Notes: generated by a model from the letters alone, not told the origin. A DNA stretch of 64,000 nucleotides from DDH964 sp963806685 (GCA_963806685.1 CAWDZB010000003.1:197734-261733); one strand, 5' to 3'. Counted from the stretch's first letter, positions 51,841 to 60,604 are shown. Numbers and translations: made by a program.

Positions 51841-52830
51841 TTACTTGGCGAAGAAGATCTCCCTGAACTTGTCGCCCCAGGAGCGGATCTCATCATCCGA
51901 AAGATCACGGATAGGCAGGACTTTGGCCTTGTCGATGCCGTCGATGGGGGGAAAGACGCCGGGAGCGAGCACGTATTCGCCCACCTTGTCGGCCAGCATC
52001 TTCATGGCGTCGCGCGACAGCCAGTAGTCCATGAAGACCCTGGCGGCCTCGGGGTGGGGCGCCTTGGCGGCGATGGCGATCCCCCGCGGCGTGCCGAGCA
52101 GGGTGCCCACCCGGGCCCAGTCGAGGGGCGCCGGAGCGTGGGTGATGATGTACTTGGGCATGGAAATGGCCAGCAGTTTTTCACCGCTTTCCACCGGCGC
52201 CGGCGAGGGGCCGAAGGACTTGACGAACATCGGTTTGTTGGCGGCGAGTCCCTTGACGAAAGTCATCCACGCATCGTCGGAGGGGAAGATGTGGTTTTCC
52301 TTCAGGCCGACCAGCCAGGAAATGGTGGTGGCATGGGTGGAGGGGTCGGGCATGACGATCTTGTCGCGCCACTTGGGATCGGTGAGGTCCTCGTAGGTTT
52401 TGGGGACATCTTCCGGCTTGACCAGTTCCTTGTTGTAGATCGGGGCGACATACTCGATGCCGAACTGCACGATGGTGTCGTCCTTGCGGGCCCAGTCCGG
52501 GTACCCGGCGGCGGATGGGGAGGCATAGGGGGTGAGGACCCCCTTCTCCTTCAGGGTTTCGAGAATCGGCAGCGGTCCCTGGAGGACGTCGGCCTGCAGC
52601 TTGCCTGCGTCGAACTCAGTCAGGACGGTTGCCAGGTACTTGGAGGTGGAGATACGGGTGTAGATTCCGTCCACCCCCGTCGCCCCCTTGAAGGCATCCA
52701 TAATCGGTTCCACGGCGGTGATGTTGGCGTAAAAATTCGCCTTTCCTTCCGCCTGCGCCTTGCCCAAGTCGGCCGCCGAAGCGCAGGGCACGAGGACCAG
52801 GCCCAATAGAACAATCGCCAGGTTTTTCAT
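51841..52830 (-). CDS. ABC transporter substrate-binding protein, iron-type
   Basis: A 329-residue periplasmic binding protein with signal peptide (MKNLAIVLLGLVLVPCASA). The mature part, ADLGKAQAEGKANFYANITAVEPIMDAFKGATGV, fits the FbpA/AfuA-type extracellular solute-binding family. Further landmarks are FDAGKLQADVLQG, IYNKELVKPEDVPKTYEDLTDPKWRDKIVMPDP and a C-terminal ASRVFMDYW-like region (EAARVFMDYWLS). The ATG at 52830 follows AAAGGAGAAGAGCTC. First gene of the operon, with a long structured leader upstream. Ferric iron is the likely cargo but other anions are possible. Confidence 0.88.
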   Translation of the reverse strand: MKNLAIVLLGLVLVPCASAADLGKAQAEGKANFYANITAVEPIMDAFKGATGVDGIYTRISTSKYLATVLTEFDAGKLQADVLQGPLPILETLKEKGVLTPYASPSAAGYPDWARKDDTIVQFGIEYVAPIYNKELVKPEDVPKTYEDLTDPKWRDKIVMPDPSTHATTISWLVGLKENHIFPSDDAWMTFVKGLAANKPMFVKSFGPSPAPVESGEKLLAISMPKYIITHAPAPLDWARVGTLLGTPRGIAIAAKAPHPEAARVFMDYWLSRDAMKMLADKVGEYVLAPGVFPPIDGIDKAKVLPIRDLSDDEIRSWGDKFREIFFAK

Positions 52831-52983
52831 GAGCTCTTCTCCTTTTCGCAAATGGAGGAACATCGTGGACCAGGGGAAAGCGGTCGCACGCCACGAACAT
52901 CGTGAGAAACCAGGGAATCCGTCCCCCATGGCAATCACGGGAGGGGGGATGACCAATATCTTCGCCGGTCAAGGAAATTGCGC

Positions 52984-53047
52984 GGCGCCCGCTGGCGGTA
53001 GCGAGGTCACCGCCGGGTTTTCCTTCAAGAGGATACCGCCGGGCGCC
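52984..53047 (-). promoter_or_regulatory. structured leader of the ABC uptake operon
   Basis: On the minus strand GGCGCCCG (53047-53040) pairs with CGGGCGCC (52991-52984), and GCGGTA just inside pairs with TACCGC. Between them is a small hairpin TCCT...AGGA, and a second copy of CCCGGCGGT that could pair with the same TACCGCC arm. Two folds therefore compete. It lies about 154 bases upstream of the binding-protein ATG. It does not match a riboswitch class that I can recall. No terminator follows it. Confidence 0.45.
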
Positions 53048-53291
53048 TCGAAGTTTTTCATGAATATAGGATGTCTTTAAGATACTGCCTTGTTAGCCTT
53101 GGTCAATAACTCGGTTGACGGAAAATTTACGAAATGGTTGGTTTTGTCCGGTAATAAGGCATTTTTACGTTCCCTCCCCTCGAATTCAGGGTTCTGGGCC
53201 CGCTCTTTTCCCCCATGTCTGAAAAATAAGGATATCCTTGGAGGCAGTTGCCATTCCGCATCGATTTTCTTGGAGGAAAGGAGATTGCTCC

Positions 53292-53945
53292 ATGGGGCTG
53301 AACGAAAAACTCCGTGCCATGAAAGAGGCGTCGCGCGGGAAACTTCCCCCTGAAACCCGGCAGATCATGGCCGAGGCCCTGCAATCGGTCGAGGCGACCG
53401 GCCAGCACCTGCTGGCATTGAAACCGGGTGCGGCAGCACCGGCCTTTTCCCTGGAGGACCACGCCGGGCAAGTCTGGTCATCGGCGGAGCTGCTGGCAAA
53501 GGGACCGCTGGTGGTCGATTTCTACCGGGGGAGCTGGTGACCATACTGCAACGCGGAGCTGGAGGCTCTGCAAGGGATTCTCTGGAAAATAAAGGAGTTG
53601 GACGCGCAGCTGGTAGCGATCTCGCCCATTGAAAAGCGTTATGCCCGGCGGATGGTGGAAAAGCTGGGTCTGGAGTTCCCGCTGCTCGGGGACCCGGGGA
53701 ATAAGGTGGCCAGCGCCTACCGCCTGACCGTCAGCGTTCCCGAGCCGCTCCGGGAGGTCTATCGCAGCTGGGGGATCGACTTGGAACGGGTCAACGGCGA
53801 AGCGGGCTGGACCCTGCCGTTGGCGTCCCGCTACGTGATCGGACGTGACGGGGTCATTGCCGATGCGCAGACCGACATCGACCATACCCGGCGCACGGAG
53901 CCGGAGGAGACGCTGGCCGCGCTGCGCCGTCTCAGGGAAGGGTAG
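53292..53945 (+). CDS. peroxiredoxin-like selenoprotein (UGA-encoded Sec in UxxC)
   Basis: AhpC/TSA-type redoxin of 217 residues read through one in-frame TGA at 53538-53540. The text around it is FYRGSW-U-PYCNAELEAL, where relatives have YRGxWCPYCN, so the TGA stands exactly at the active-site Cys. The frame continues cleanly for another 134 residues (LVAISPIEKRYARRMVEKLG, FPLLGDPGNKVASAYRL, SRYVIGRDGVIADAQTD). The ATG at 53292 follows AAAGGAG. A hairpin with a suitable loop lies 13 bases beyond the TGA. Likely a thiol peroxidase or reductase using selenium; the selenium assignment needs the sel genes elsewhere. A plain nonsense mutation is the alternative. Confidence 0.8.
53553..53571 (+). 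promoter_or_regulatory. SECIS-like hairpin after the in-frame UGA
   Basis: GCGGAGC (53553-53559) pairs with GCTCTGC (53565-53571) with one G-U pair and a five-base loop TGGAG. The loop starts 19 bases after the UGA and has G at position 2, meeting the bacterial SECIS rules (loop 16-37 bases away, G among the first two loop bases). Confidence 0.65.
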
Positions 53946-53973
53946 GGGGCCTCCTTTCGGTCGCTTGTGCGGC

Positions 53974-55248
53974 CTATCCCACCTGCAGGATCAGCATCGG
54001 CCCGTCCGGGACGATCGCCCAGCGGGCCTCCCGGCCGAAGCGCTGAAGCAGCTGCTCGATCGCCGCGTCGAGATCGGCAACAGGATTGAAGTGGAAGCGC
54101 TTCAGGGTAGCGGCATCGATGCCGTGGGTGTAGACCCAGACCTCGTTCTTCAGCATCACCTGGTAGGTTTCCTGGGCGCACCATTGGTCGGGGAGGAAAA
54201 ACTCCTTCTTCATCAGCTTCTGGATAAACGCTGCCGGGGTGGTGGCGTGCTCGAAGACCGCCCGGTACTCCTCGCTGCCGAACCCTTCCAGACATTCCGT
54301 GGCTATCAGGATCACACCGCCCTCGCGCACCGCCCCGGAGACCCCGGAGAGCCCCTTGGCCGACTGGTAGAGGTTGCAGTCCAGAGGCGCGCCGGCGTTG
54401 GTGGTGACCACGAAATCGAGCGGCTTCGGCAATTGCCTGACGCAATGCCGGGAGAGAAACTCGACGCCCTGGAGGTGGGCCTGCACCGGATGGCCGGCGA
54501 AGACCCCGGTGACCCGTTTGCTGGTGTCGAGGGTGACGTTGACGATGAAGTCGGCGCCGGCTTTCTCCATGACCACCAGCCCCGCCTCGTGGAAAGGGTT
54601 CCCGGCAAGCACCCCGTAGCGGGTCTGCGGGTGGGCGACCATCTCCGGTCCGTGCATGAACTCGAGGGTTTTGACCGAGGAGATGCCGGGGAGGATCGAC
54701 TTGCGCCCCCCGGAGAAGCCGGCCCACATGTGCGGCTCGATGAACCCGGTGAGGATCTTCAGGCCGGCCTTGAGGTAAGTGCGGTTGACATAGGCAGGGA
54801 CGTTGTCGCCGATGGTGCCGACCAGGTCCATCTCTTCCAGGTGCTTCGAGAAATGGTTGACTACCCGGTAGCGCCCGGCGATTTCAGGGCCGACCAGCCG
54901 TTCCAGCTCAGCTCCCTCGTTCGGCCGGTGAATGCCGGTGGCGATCAGGATGGTGATCTGGTCCGCGGCTATCCCAGCGGCTTCCAGCTCGGCGATGATC
55001 GGCGGCAACAGCAGGGGATTGGGGACCGGCCGGGTGATGTCGCTGACGACGATCACCGCGTCGCGCCTGCCGCGGGCGAGATCCTGCAGGGGCTTCGAAG
55101 CGTGCGGTTCGCTCAGCGCCGCCTGCACGGCGGCGACCGGGTCGACCAGGGGCGCAGCCTCCTTCGGGTAGAGAACCCCGGCAAAATTCGGTGTTTCCGG
55201 AAAATTCAGTACCAGCCCCTGTTCGCCGTACTTGAGACGGACCTGCAT
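53974..55248 (-). CDS. LarA-family nickel-dependent racemase
   Basis: A 424-residue protein of the LarA (DUF2088) family, which interconverts lactate enantiomers or racemises/epimerises other 2-hydroxy acids using a nickel-pincer cofactor. Motifs match LarA: VVSDITRPVPN, LIATGIHRPN, and GFIEPHMWAGFSGGRKSILPG, in which the His and the pincer-bearing Lys are ten residues apart as in LarA. No larB, larC or larE cofactor genes are in the window. The ATG at 55248 follows AGGAGCCGAC. True substrate unknown. Confidence 0.86.
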   Translation of the reverse strand: MQVRLKYGEQGLVLNFPETPNFAGVLYPKEAAPLVDPVAAVQAALSEPHASKPLQDLARGRRDAVIVVSDITRPVPNPLLLPPIIAELEAAGIAADQITILIATGIHRPNEGAELERLVGPEIAGRYRVVNHFSKHLEEMDLVGTIGDNVPAYVNRTYLKAGLKILTGFIEPHMWAGFSGGRKSILPGISSVKTLEFMHGPEMVAHPQTRYGVLAGNPFHEAGLVVMEKAGADFIVNVTLDTSKRVTGVFAGHPVQAHLQGVEFLSRHCVRQLPKPLDFVVTTNAGAPLDCNLYQSAKGLSGVSGAVREGGVILIATECLEGFGSEEYRAVFEHATTPAAFIQKLMKKEFFLPDQWCAQETYQVMLKNEVWVYTHGIDAATLKRFHFNPVADLDAAIEQLLQRFGREARWAIVPDGPMLILQVG

Positions 55249-55467
55249 GTCGGCTCCTGATGTGGACCGGCGCAACGGCATCGCACTGGTCGGATGGTTG
55301 ATACCATTCAGCTTAAGGCCGGCGCCGCGGATTGCAAGGGACCTTCCGTACCAGAGACCAAACTGGTTTCGGAGCCGGGTCTTTCCATGGCACAATTTAC
55401 CAACATCCCCATACAGGCCAAAAAATGAGGGTCATCTACTCCCGAATCCCGATAAAAGGATGAATTT

Positions 55468-55758
55468 ATGAGCTGGCATCGATTGACAATGAACCCGTCC
55501 CAGGTGGCCGCAGGCGAGCCGCAGCGCTGCCGGGAGACCTTTGCCGAGGTTTTCAAGGCAGTCCGGGCGCCGCGGACGATGGCCCTGTTTCAGCAGCAGC
55601 GAGACGATGGCGGGCTGGACCTCTTCTTCACCCCGGAGTGCGATGCCCAGGCACCGGCGTTGCTTGCAGAATGGGGCTGCAGCGCCGGTGAACGGCCGTC
55701 GATGGTCGGCCTGCAGCTGTTGGTGGGGCACAACGAGATAACCTACTACATGCAGTAA
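55468..55758 (+). CDS. small hypothetical protein
   Basis: A 96-residue protein (MSWHRLTMNPSQVAAGEPQR). It has the pattern VRAPRTMALFQQQRDDGGLDLFFTPECDAQAPALL and ends in HNEITYYMQ; the compact alternation suggests a single alpha/beta domain. No signal or membrane segment. AAAAGGATGAATTT precedes the ATG. Family not recognised. Confidence 0.6.
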   Translation: MSWHRLTMNPSQVAAGEPQRCRETFAEVFKAVRAPRTMALFQQQRDDGGLDLFFTPECDAQAPALLAEWGCSAGERPSMVGLQLLVGHNEITYYMQ

Positions 55759-55932
55759 GGGAGCCGGCGGCGACTCCGGACGTCGGGGACAGGGAAACGG
55801 TGGCCAGGCAGTCCCAAAGGGAGAGGCTTTTATGCTGAGGGCGTGCGGGTCTCTTGGCCGTTCTGGCAGGATTTGTCGGCTATACTGAGTGACGCGCGGT
55901 TTCGGAGGGGATTTCGGACCAGGAGGAGGGCG

Positions 55933-56682
55933 ATGCATATACTCGGTATCGACATCGGCGGCAGCGGCGTCAAGGGAGGCGTGGTCGACGTCGAGAAGGG
56001 CTGCCTGGTCGGCGAACGGCTGCGGATTCCGACACCGCTGCCGGCCACCCCGCAGGCGGTGCAGGAAAGCGTCGCGAGCCTGGTCCGGGAATTTTCGTGG
56101 AAAGAGGCCATCGGCTGCGGGTTCCCCGCAGTGATCCACGGCGGTCGGGCCATGACGGCAGCCAATATCGATCCGACCTGGATCGGCACCGATGTGGCAA
56201 GTCTGTTTGCCGGCGCCACCGGCTGCCCCTTCCAGGTTCTGAACGACGCCGACGCGGCAGGGATCGCCGAAATGCGCTTCGGTGCCGGACGCGGGCGGCA
56301 GGGGGTGGTGCTGCTGGTGACGGTCGGAACGGGCCTCGGCTCGGCCCTGTTCAGCGACGGCGTCCTGGTGCCGAACACCGAATTCGGCCACATTCTGGTC
56401 CGCGGCAAGGTAGCGGAGCACTATGCCTCGGCCGTTGTCCGGGAGCGGAAACACCTGAGCTGGAGCAAATGGGGCAGGCGCTTCAACCATTACCTGCAGC
56501 GTATGGAAGCGCTGGTCTGGCCCGATCTCTTCATCATCGGCGGCGGAGCCAGTAAAAAGCACGAGCGCTTCTTCCCCCAGATCGAGGTCCAGGCCGAAAT
56601 CGTTCCGGCGCAACTACGCAACGAGGCCGGCATCATCGGCGCGGCCCTCGCCGCCACACGCGACCCGGATTTTTCAACCTAA
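55933..56682 (+). CDS. ppgK: polyphosphate glucokinase (ROK family)
   Basis: A 249-residue ROK kinase using polyphosphate (and possibly ATP) to phosphorylate glucose. ILGIDIGGSGVKGGVVDVEKG is the phosphate loop; VLNDADAAGIAEMRFGAG holds the catalytic Asp; VTVGTGLGSALFSDGVLVPNTEFGH is the PPGK-type signature. RKHLSWSKWGRRFNHYLQRMEALVWPDLFIIGGG completes it. The ATG at 55933 follows AGGAGGAGGG. It ends 84 bases before a convergent, decayed gene. Confidence 0.9.
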   Translation: MHILGIDIGGSGVKGGVVDVEKGCLVGERLRIPTPLPATPQAVQESVASLVREFSWKEAIGCGFPAVIHGGRAMTAANIDPTWIGTDVASLFAGATGCPFQVLNDADAAGIAEMRFGAGRGRQGVVLLVTVGTGLGSALFSDGVLVPNTEFGHILVRGKVAEHYASAVVRERKHLSWSKWGRRFNHYLQRMEALVWPDLFIIGGGASKKHERFFPQIEVQAEIVPAQLRNEAGIIGAALAATRDPDFST

Positions 56683-56766
56683 CATCCCCTGTTTTGATTC
56701 TCCAAATGCCTGTTGCGTCCTTCCGGCTCAAACTGAAGCTCTGAATGAAATTCGCCGCGCCCCTAA

Positions 56767-57436
56767 TCATGACCCACGTTTGACCAAAAACTTCAACTCC
56801 TCGAGGCAGCGAACCGTAACGGTTCCGCTCCTGGAAGGAGTCCCGAAATATCGGTCCAGCAGGATCGACTCGACGTCCCTCATGCTGTAGGCGGGGCTGT
56901 CTCCCGAAAGGGCATCGACAATGTGAATCATCCCTTCCCGGTCCCCGTCAAAGGAGCCAGCGCCCCCTCCAACCAACCCTGGCTCGACTCGGCCATTTGA
57001 TCCGGGGTACCAACAAAATCAAAACAAAGGGACAGGGAATGGGATGAAAGGATTCCCTGCACTTGGGAAGCGGGCGCGAAGAAAGAACGGCGGTAAAAAG
57101 CCCTATCCTTGAAATAATGCAGGATATCGACAACATCGTCATGCAGGTCCGGCATCTGCTGAGATACGAACAGCTCGGCCGCGAGATCGATTGCAGGATG
57201 CCCGGTTATTCCGAGCTTCTCCAGGATGGACAGGTAACTGAGCAGATTCTTCTCCGGGAAGGGGGAAGCAGCCGGTTTCCCTGAAAGCCGCATAACACCG
57301 CGCCGGGTGGAAAAAATACCCGCCGTCTTCACAAATGCGGATGAATGCCTCTTCGGGCGATTCCACGATGATGCCGTCCAGGTCAAAACAAATGCGCTTT
57401 CTTGTAAAAGATGCACCCGGGATCTTCGTACTTCAT
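56767..57436 (-). pseudogene. decayed HAD-like hydrolase
   Basis: Frame pieces add up to a HAD-type phosphatase: near the start KRICFDLDGIIVESPEEAF with the DxDGI nucleophile motif in one frame, then FPEKNLLSYLSILEKLGITGHPAIDLAAEL in another, and lastly REGMIHIVDALSGDSPAYSMRDVESILLDRYF in a third. At least two to three frame switches are needed. Composition is lower in GC than the neighbours. Third gene of a decayed run. Confidence 0.6.
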
Positions 57437-57450
57437 CGAAAAATCTCCAG

Positions 57451-57974
57451 TCAGAATAGCCAAGGCATCCTTGCCTGCTCGCAGCGGTGCACGACCCGGT
57501 AGTATTTGTGCTTGATCATCTGTCGCTGCCTGATTCCGGCAGAAGATGCGAAAAGTCCTGGGCGAGAAGGATGATCGGTCTGGCTGAAATCGTTCGCAAC
57601 CTGCCGAGAGTGCCAGATGAAGGCAAATTCGGTCAGGGTTCCGATTCCTCCGGTAAAAAAGATATAGCCTTCGCGCTTCGCGAGACCTCCAGGCGCTCGG
57701 CAATGGAATCGACCTGGATGATTTCGGTGATGCGGGGATTCATTTTTGCGTTTCGCCGCGGGAACTGCGAATCCTTCATGGCGATTCCCCGCACCTGCCC
57801 CCCGCCCCGTGCCACGCCCGAAACAAGAGAATTGGAATGCCACCGTGGCCGCCGCAGACACGCTGAATCCATGTTGGGCCAGAAGAAACCGAGTTCCTCG
57901 GCCATGGCATATTCGCTCGATTGCGGGTTGGTCAGAAAACTTCCCAAAACGGCAATTTGCTTATTGGGGGGCAT
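57451..57974 (-). pseudogene. decayed LOG-family (lysine decarboxylase-like) protein
   Basis: The start is MPPNKQIAVLGSFLTNPQSSEYAMAEELGFF; other frames hold LAQHGFSV, GGHGGI, SGVARGGGQVRGIAMKDSQ, and FFTGGIGTLTEFAFIWHSR with the GGxGTxxE nucleotide motif. These belong to LOG-type nucleoside-monophosphate phosphoribohydrolases. At least five frame changes are needed to join them, so it is a genuine pseudogene. Its start overlaps the end of the next gene upstream. Confidence 0.68.
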
Positions 57975-58603
57975 GGCATGTTCCTTGGCCGGCCAGACCG
58001 TGAATCCCCAGCGTGTTCACTTGTTGCCCAGCGTCGTGGGCGATTTCTGCATGTTCCCAGTTCACGCCCAAATGCCTGGCCGCGGCCCTGATCGTCGCGT
58101 CGAAGGCACGGTCGAGCAGAACGTTGATCCCCCTGCATCCCTCGACGACCCGGATCGTCCAGAGGAGGTATTCCCGCTTGCGCTCGATGGGCCAATTGGC
58201 CGGCGGGATTATGAACGATGTCCCGGATATTGCAAATTTTGTCCGCGATTTTGAGCTGTTTGGCCTGGGAGGAGGCATGGGGGGAGCGTTCCTCCTGAAG
58301 CCGCTTGCGCTCTGCTTTCGGCAAGGCTTTGTCGTCGGTCACCTCGCGAACGATGTCGGCAACAGTCCTTCCGAAATGCTCTTCGATTTCCGTAAAGGAG
58401 GTTTCGGTGTCTTCCACCGAATCGTGGAGGATTGCCGCCAGCAGAAGGTCTTCATCGGTTACGTTGCCTTCTTCCGCAAGGACACTGGCGGCCGCAATGA
58501 GGTGGTTGATATAGGGGTAGGCCGTGACATCCTTGCGCCGCTGGTTTTTGTGTTTCTCCGCTGCAAAGGCAACCGCCTTGAGTAGTCTGAGGTGCTTGTA
58601 CAA
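57961..58603 (-). pseudogene. MESH1-like HD phosphohydrolase, one frameshift
   Basis: HD-domain (p)ppGpp-hydrolase-type protein. The first frame from TTG at 58601-58603 (GGAG eight bases upstream) reads LYKHLRLLKAVAFAAEKHKNQ and LLLAAILHDSVEDTETSF with the HD pair, EEHFGRTVADIVREVTDD and QLKIADKICNIRDI. It shifts at the segment HNP: the adjacent frame continues ANWPIERKREYLLWTIRVVEGCRGIN. One base gained or lost near 58205 explains it. Unlike the two genes behind it, it is nearly intact. MESH1 homologues hydrolyse ppGpp or NADPH. Confidence 0.75.
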
Positions 58604-59020
58604 GCGACCATCTCCTTGCCGGGAAAGGGTCCGGAACGCTGGCCCTGTCTGCTCTGCCGATGGCAGAGAGAAGAGCGACAAACTTGTATGACCAAGTCTA
58701 TCGCAGGGGCTCTGAATGAAAACCACCCTGCAGTCTGCCGGGATTCCCAGGAGGGCCGGGAGGGGCAGGCAATCAATTCGGCCAAGCACCGAAAATCAGA
58801 TCTCTCTGTTGAAGCCCGGAGAGGTATGATCTACAGTAATTACCAGGCATGGCGAGCCCCGGGGAAATCAACGGCATTTTCGGGGCCGCTGAACCGATGG
58901 TGCCCGGTTGGCAGTGTATAGCGACATTGTTCGGTTTTTTTGCCTCGAGGCCTAATCGATGCGGCGACAAATCTATGACGCAATCGGTCTTACGGCCGCG
59001 GGGAAAGGAGGAGAAGACCC
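58604..59020. other. 417-base gap with no recognised gene
   Basis: The region between the decayed MESH1-like gene and the HEAT-repeat gene contains only short unconvincing reading frames. A T-run (GTTTTTTTGCC near 58935) has no clear stem. The ribosome site AAAGGAGGAG for the next gene lies at its end. Confidence 0.5.
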
Positions 59021-59776
59021 ATGAAAAATCGCGCGATTTTTTTCGGAGTCCTGTTTTATCTGCTGTTTTCGGGAATGTCTTTTGCCCAGGTGGATCGAAG
59101 TGCCGAGGTCGACTCGCTGCTGGCAAGACTTGCTTCGTCAAGCAGCGTCGAGCGGGTCGATGCCGCAAAAATTATCACCCGGGCCGGTTTGGCCGACCAG
59201 AGACTCTATGCGAAGGTGGCGACGCTGCTCAGGGAAGGCTATGCCGCCGGTACCGATGCTGATCATATCGATGAAATGGCCTGGCTCTGCAAGGCATTGG
59301 CGGCATCGGGCAATACCGAATATCGTCCCCTGCTCGAAAAGGTTGCAGCGAATGCTCCCGGCGGCAAACTGAAGCGCTACGCGGAGCAGAGCAATGGGCT
59401 GATCGAGGACTACGCCAAGCGCAGACAGGTTCTGAATGACACCGAGCGCTGGGACAAAAGTCTCTCGGCAGAGGAAAACCGGCTGCTCAACATGCTTGGT
59501 TCCGACAACCTCAAGCTGAGGCGGGATGCTGCAAAAATCCTGGTGCGCAGGGGCAGGGCCGATCCAAAGGTTTTTGATGCCGCGGCGGATGCCCTGACCG
59601 GAATGGCTAAGGATATCCCTAACGATTCGCTGTATATCGATACCATGGCCTGGTTGTGCAAGGCCCTGGCCGTTTCGGGCGACCGCAAGTATGTGGCGCC
59701 GCTCCAAGAGATTCAGGCGGCGACGGACAACTCAAAGCTTAGAAAATATGTGTCCCAGGCGCTCGGCGCTCTGTAG
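59021..59776 (+). CDS. secreted HEAT-repeat-like protein with internal duplication
   Basis: A 251-residue protein with a signal peptide (MKNRAIFFGVLFYLLFSGMSFA). The mature part is two copies of one unit. Copy 1 holds RVDAAKIITRAGLADQRLYA and EMAWLCKALAASGNTEYRPLL; copy 2 holds RRDAAKILVRRGRADPKVFD and TMAWLCKALAVSGDRKYVAPL. Each unit reads like HEAT/armadillo-like helical pairs that act as binding surfaces. No enzyme motif. The ATG follows AAAGGAGGAGAAGACCC. Confidence 0.75.
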   Translation: MKNRAIFFGVLFYLLFSGMSFAQVDRSAEVDSLLARLASSSSVERVDAAKIITRAGLADQRLYAKVATLLREGYAAGTDADHIDEMAWLCKALAASGNTEYRPLLEKVAANAPGGKLKRYAEQSNGLIEDYAKRRQVLNDTERWDKSLSAEENRLLNMLGSDNLKLRRDAAKILVRRGRADPKVFDAAADALTGMAKDIPNDSLYIDTMAWLCKALAVSGDRKYVAPLQEIQAATDNSKLRKYVSQALGAL

Positions 59777-59842
59777 ACCGGGACCAGGAAGAAAACGGAC
59801 ACTTGGAGGTTTTTCTCAAGAATCGGGATCTCGGGTGATCGC

Positions 59843-60133
59843 TTGAGCCGAAAACGCCGCCGTTTTACCTTTAGCTGTCGATTACTGTGCAGCGCCCTGG
59901 TCGCCTGGCCTTGGAGCTATTTCGCCTTTGTGGTTGAGGGTAATGCGTACCTCTTTCTCATCCTGGTGCTGCTCGCCCCGATCGCAGGCCTGATTCTTGT
60001 CGCCAACTCGCTGTTCTGTCTCTTCCGCAATCGCCACCTCGAACCCTCTTGGGTTGCTCTCGTGTTCCTGCTGATCGGCCTAAGCGGGTTGGTTGAGGCG
60101 TGGTATTTCCTTCCCCAGTTCAAGATGCATTGA
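59843..60133 (+). CDS. small inner-membrane protein
   Basis: A 96-residue protein with a basic start (MSRKRRRFTFSCRL) and three hydrophobic segments (LVAWPWSYFAFVV, LFLILVLLAPIAGLILVANSLF, ALVFLLIGLSGLVEAWYFL). The start is TTG with only a weak ribosome site. It lies 66 bases after the HEAT-like gene. Function unknown. Confidence 0.55.
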   Translation: MSRKRRRFTFSCRLLCSALVAWPWSYFAFVVEGNAYLFLILVLLAPIAGLILVANSLFCLFRNRHLEPSWVALVFLLIGLSGLVEAWYFLPQFKMH

Positions 60134-60154
60134 GCGGTCTCAACAACCACCCGG

Positions 60155-60418
60155 CTAAGACTGCGGCCGGCTCCAGATGCAGCGGCCGTTGCGGTAGATC
60201 TCCCGAATCCGGTGAAACGGCACACGACGGGGCTCGCCGCTGCCGTCGAAGAGTTCGAAGGCGAAATGGTCATCCTCCGGGAAACTGAGCCTTAAGAGGG
60301 GGACATGGACGATTCGGTCTGCGAGCCGATCGTAGTAGCCAATCTCGAAATCGGCCTCGGCGTAGGCCGGATCCCAACGAATGCGGTGAAGCAGGTCCTG
60401 AACCGGCTGCATGTCCAA
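60155..60418 (-). CDS. DUF504 / MJ1316-type protein
   Basis: An 87-residue protein: VQDLLHRIRWDPAYAEADFEIGYYDRLADRIVHVPL and VPFHRIREIYRNGRCIWSR match the DUF504 (MJ1316 RNA-end-recognition-type) domain. The family is proposed to bind RNA ends in archaea and bacteria; the bacterial role is not known. It is convergent with the preceding membrane gene. Confidence 0.8.
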   Translation of the reverse strand: MDMQPVQDLLHRIRWDPAYAEADFEIGYYDRLADRIVHVPLLRLSFPEDDHFAFELFDGSGEPRRVPFHRIREIYRNGRCIWSRPQS

Positions 60419-60604
60419 TATACTCCCCCCGTACGTCTCATCATTTTACCGCCCGGAAAGAGTAGGGAATAGCCACGAAAGCCGGGTCCCTGCTTCGCAG
60501 GATAAGCGTTTGACTCTCCTGGGAGATTGACGTAGGTTGATCCTGTTTTGCCCTTAATGCCAGAGCATTTGCGCGCCCCCTGCGCCAAATCAAGCGAGAT
60601 CGAA

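Noticed and set aside
52984..53047. Leader interpreted as a thiamine (TPP), cobalamin or fluoride riboswitch
   Set aside because: The conserved boxes of those classes (for example CUGAGA, or GCCACUG) are not present; only an unclassified structured leader is claimed.
53292..53540. Reading the redoxin gene as two separate short genes or a nonsense pseudogene
   Set aside because: The TGA sits exactly at the conserved active-site Cys, the frame is intact on both sides, and a SECIS-like hairpin follows.
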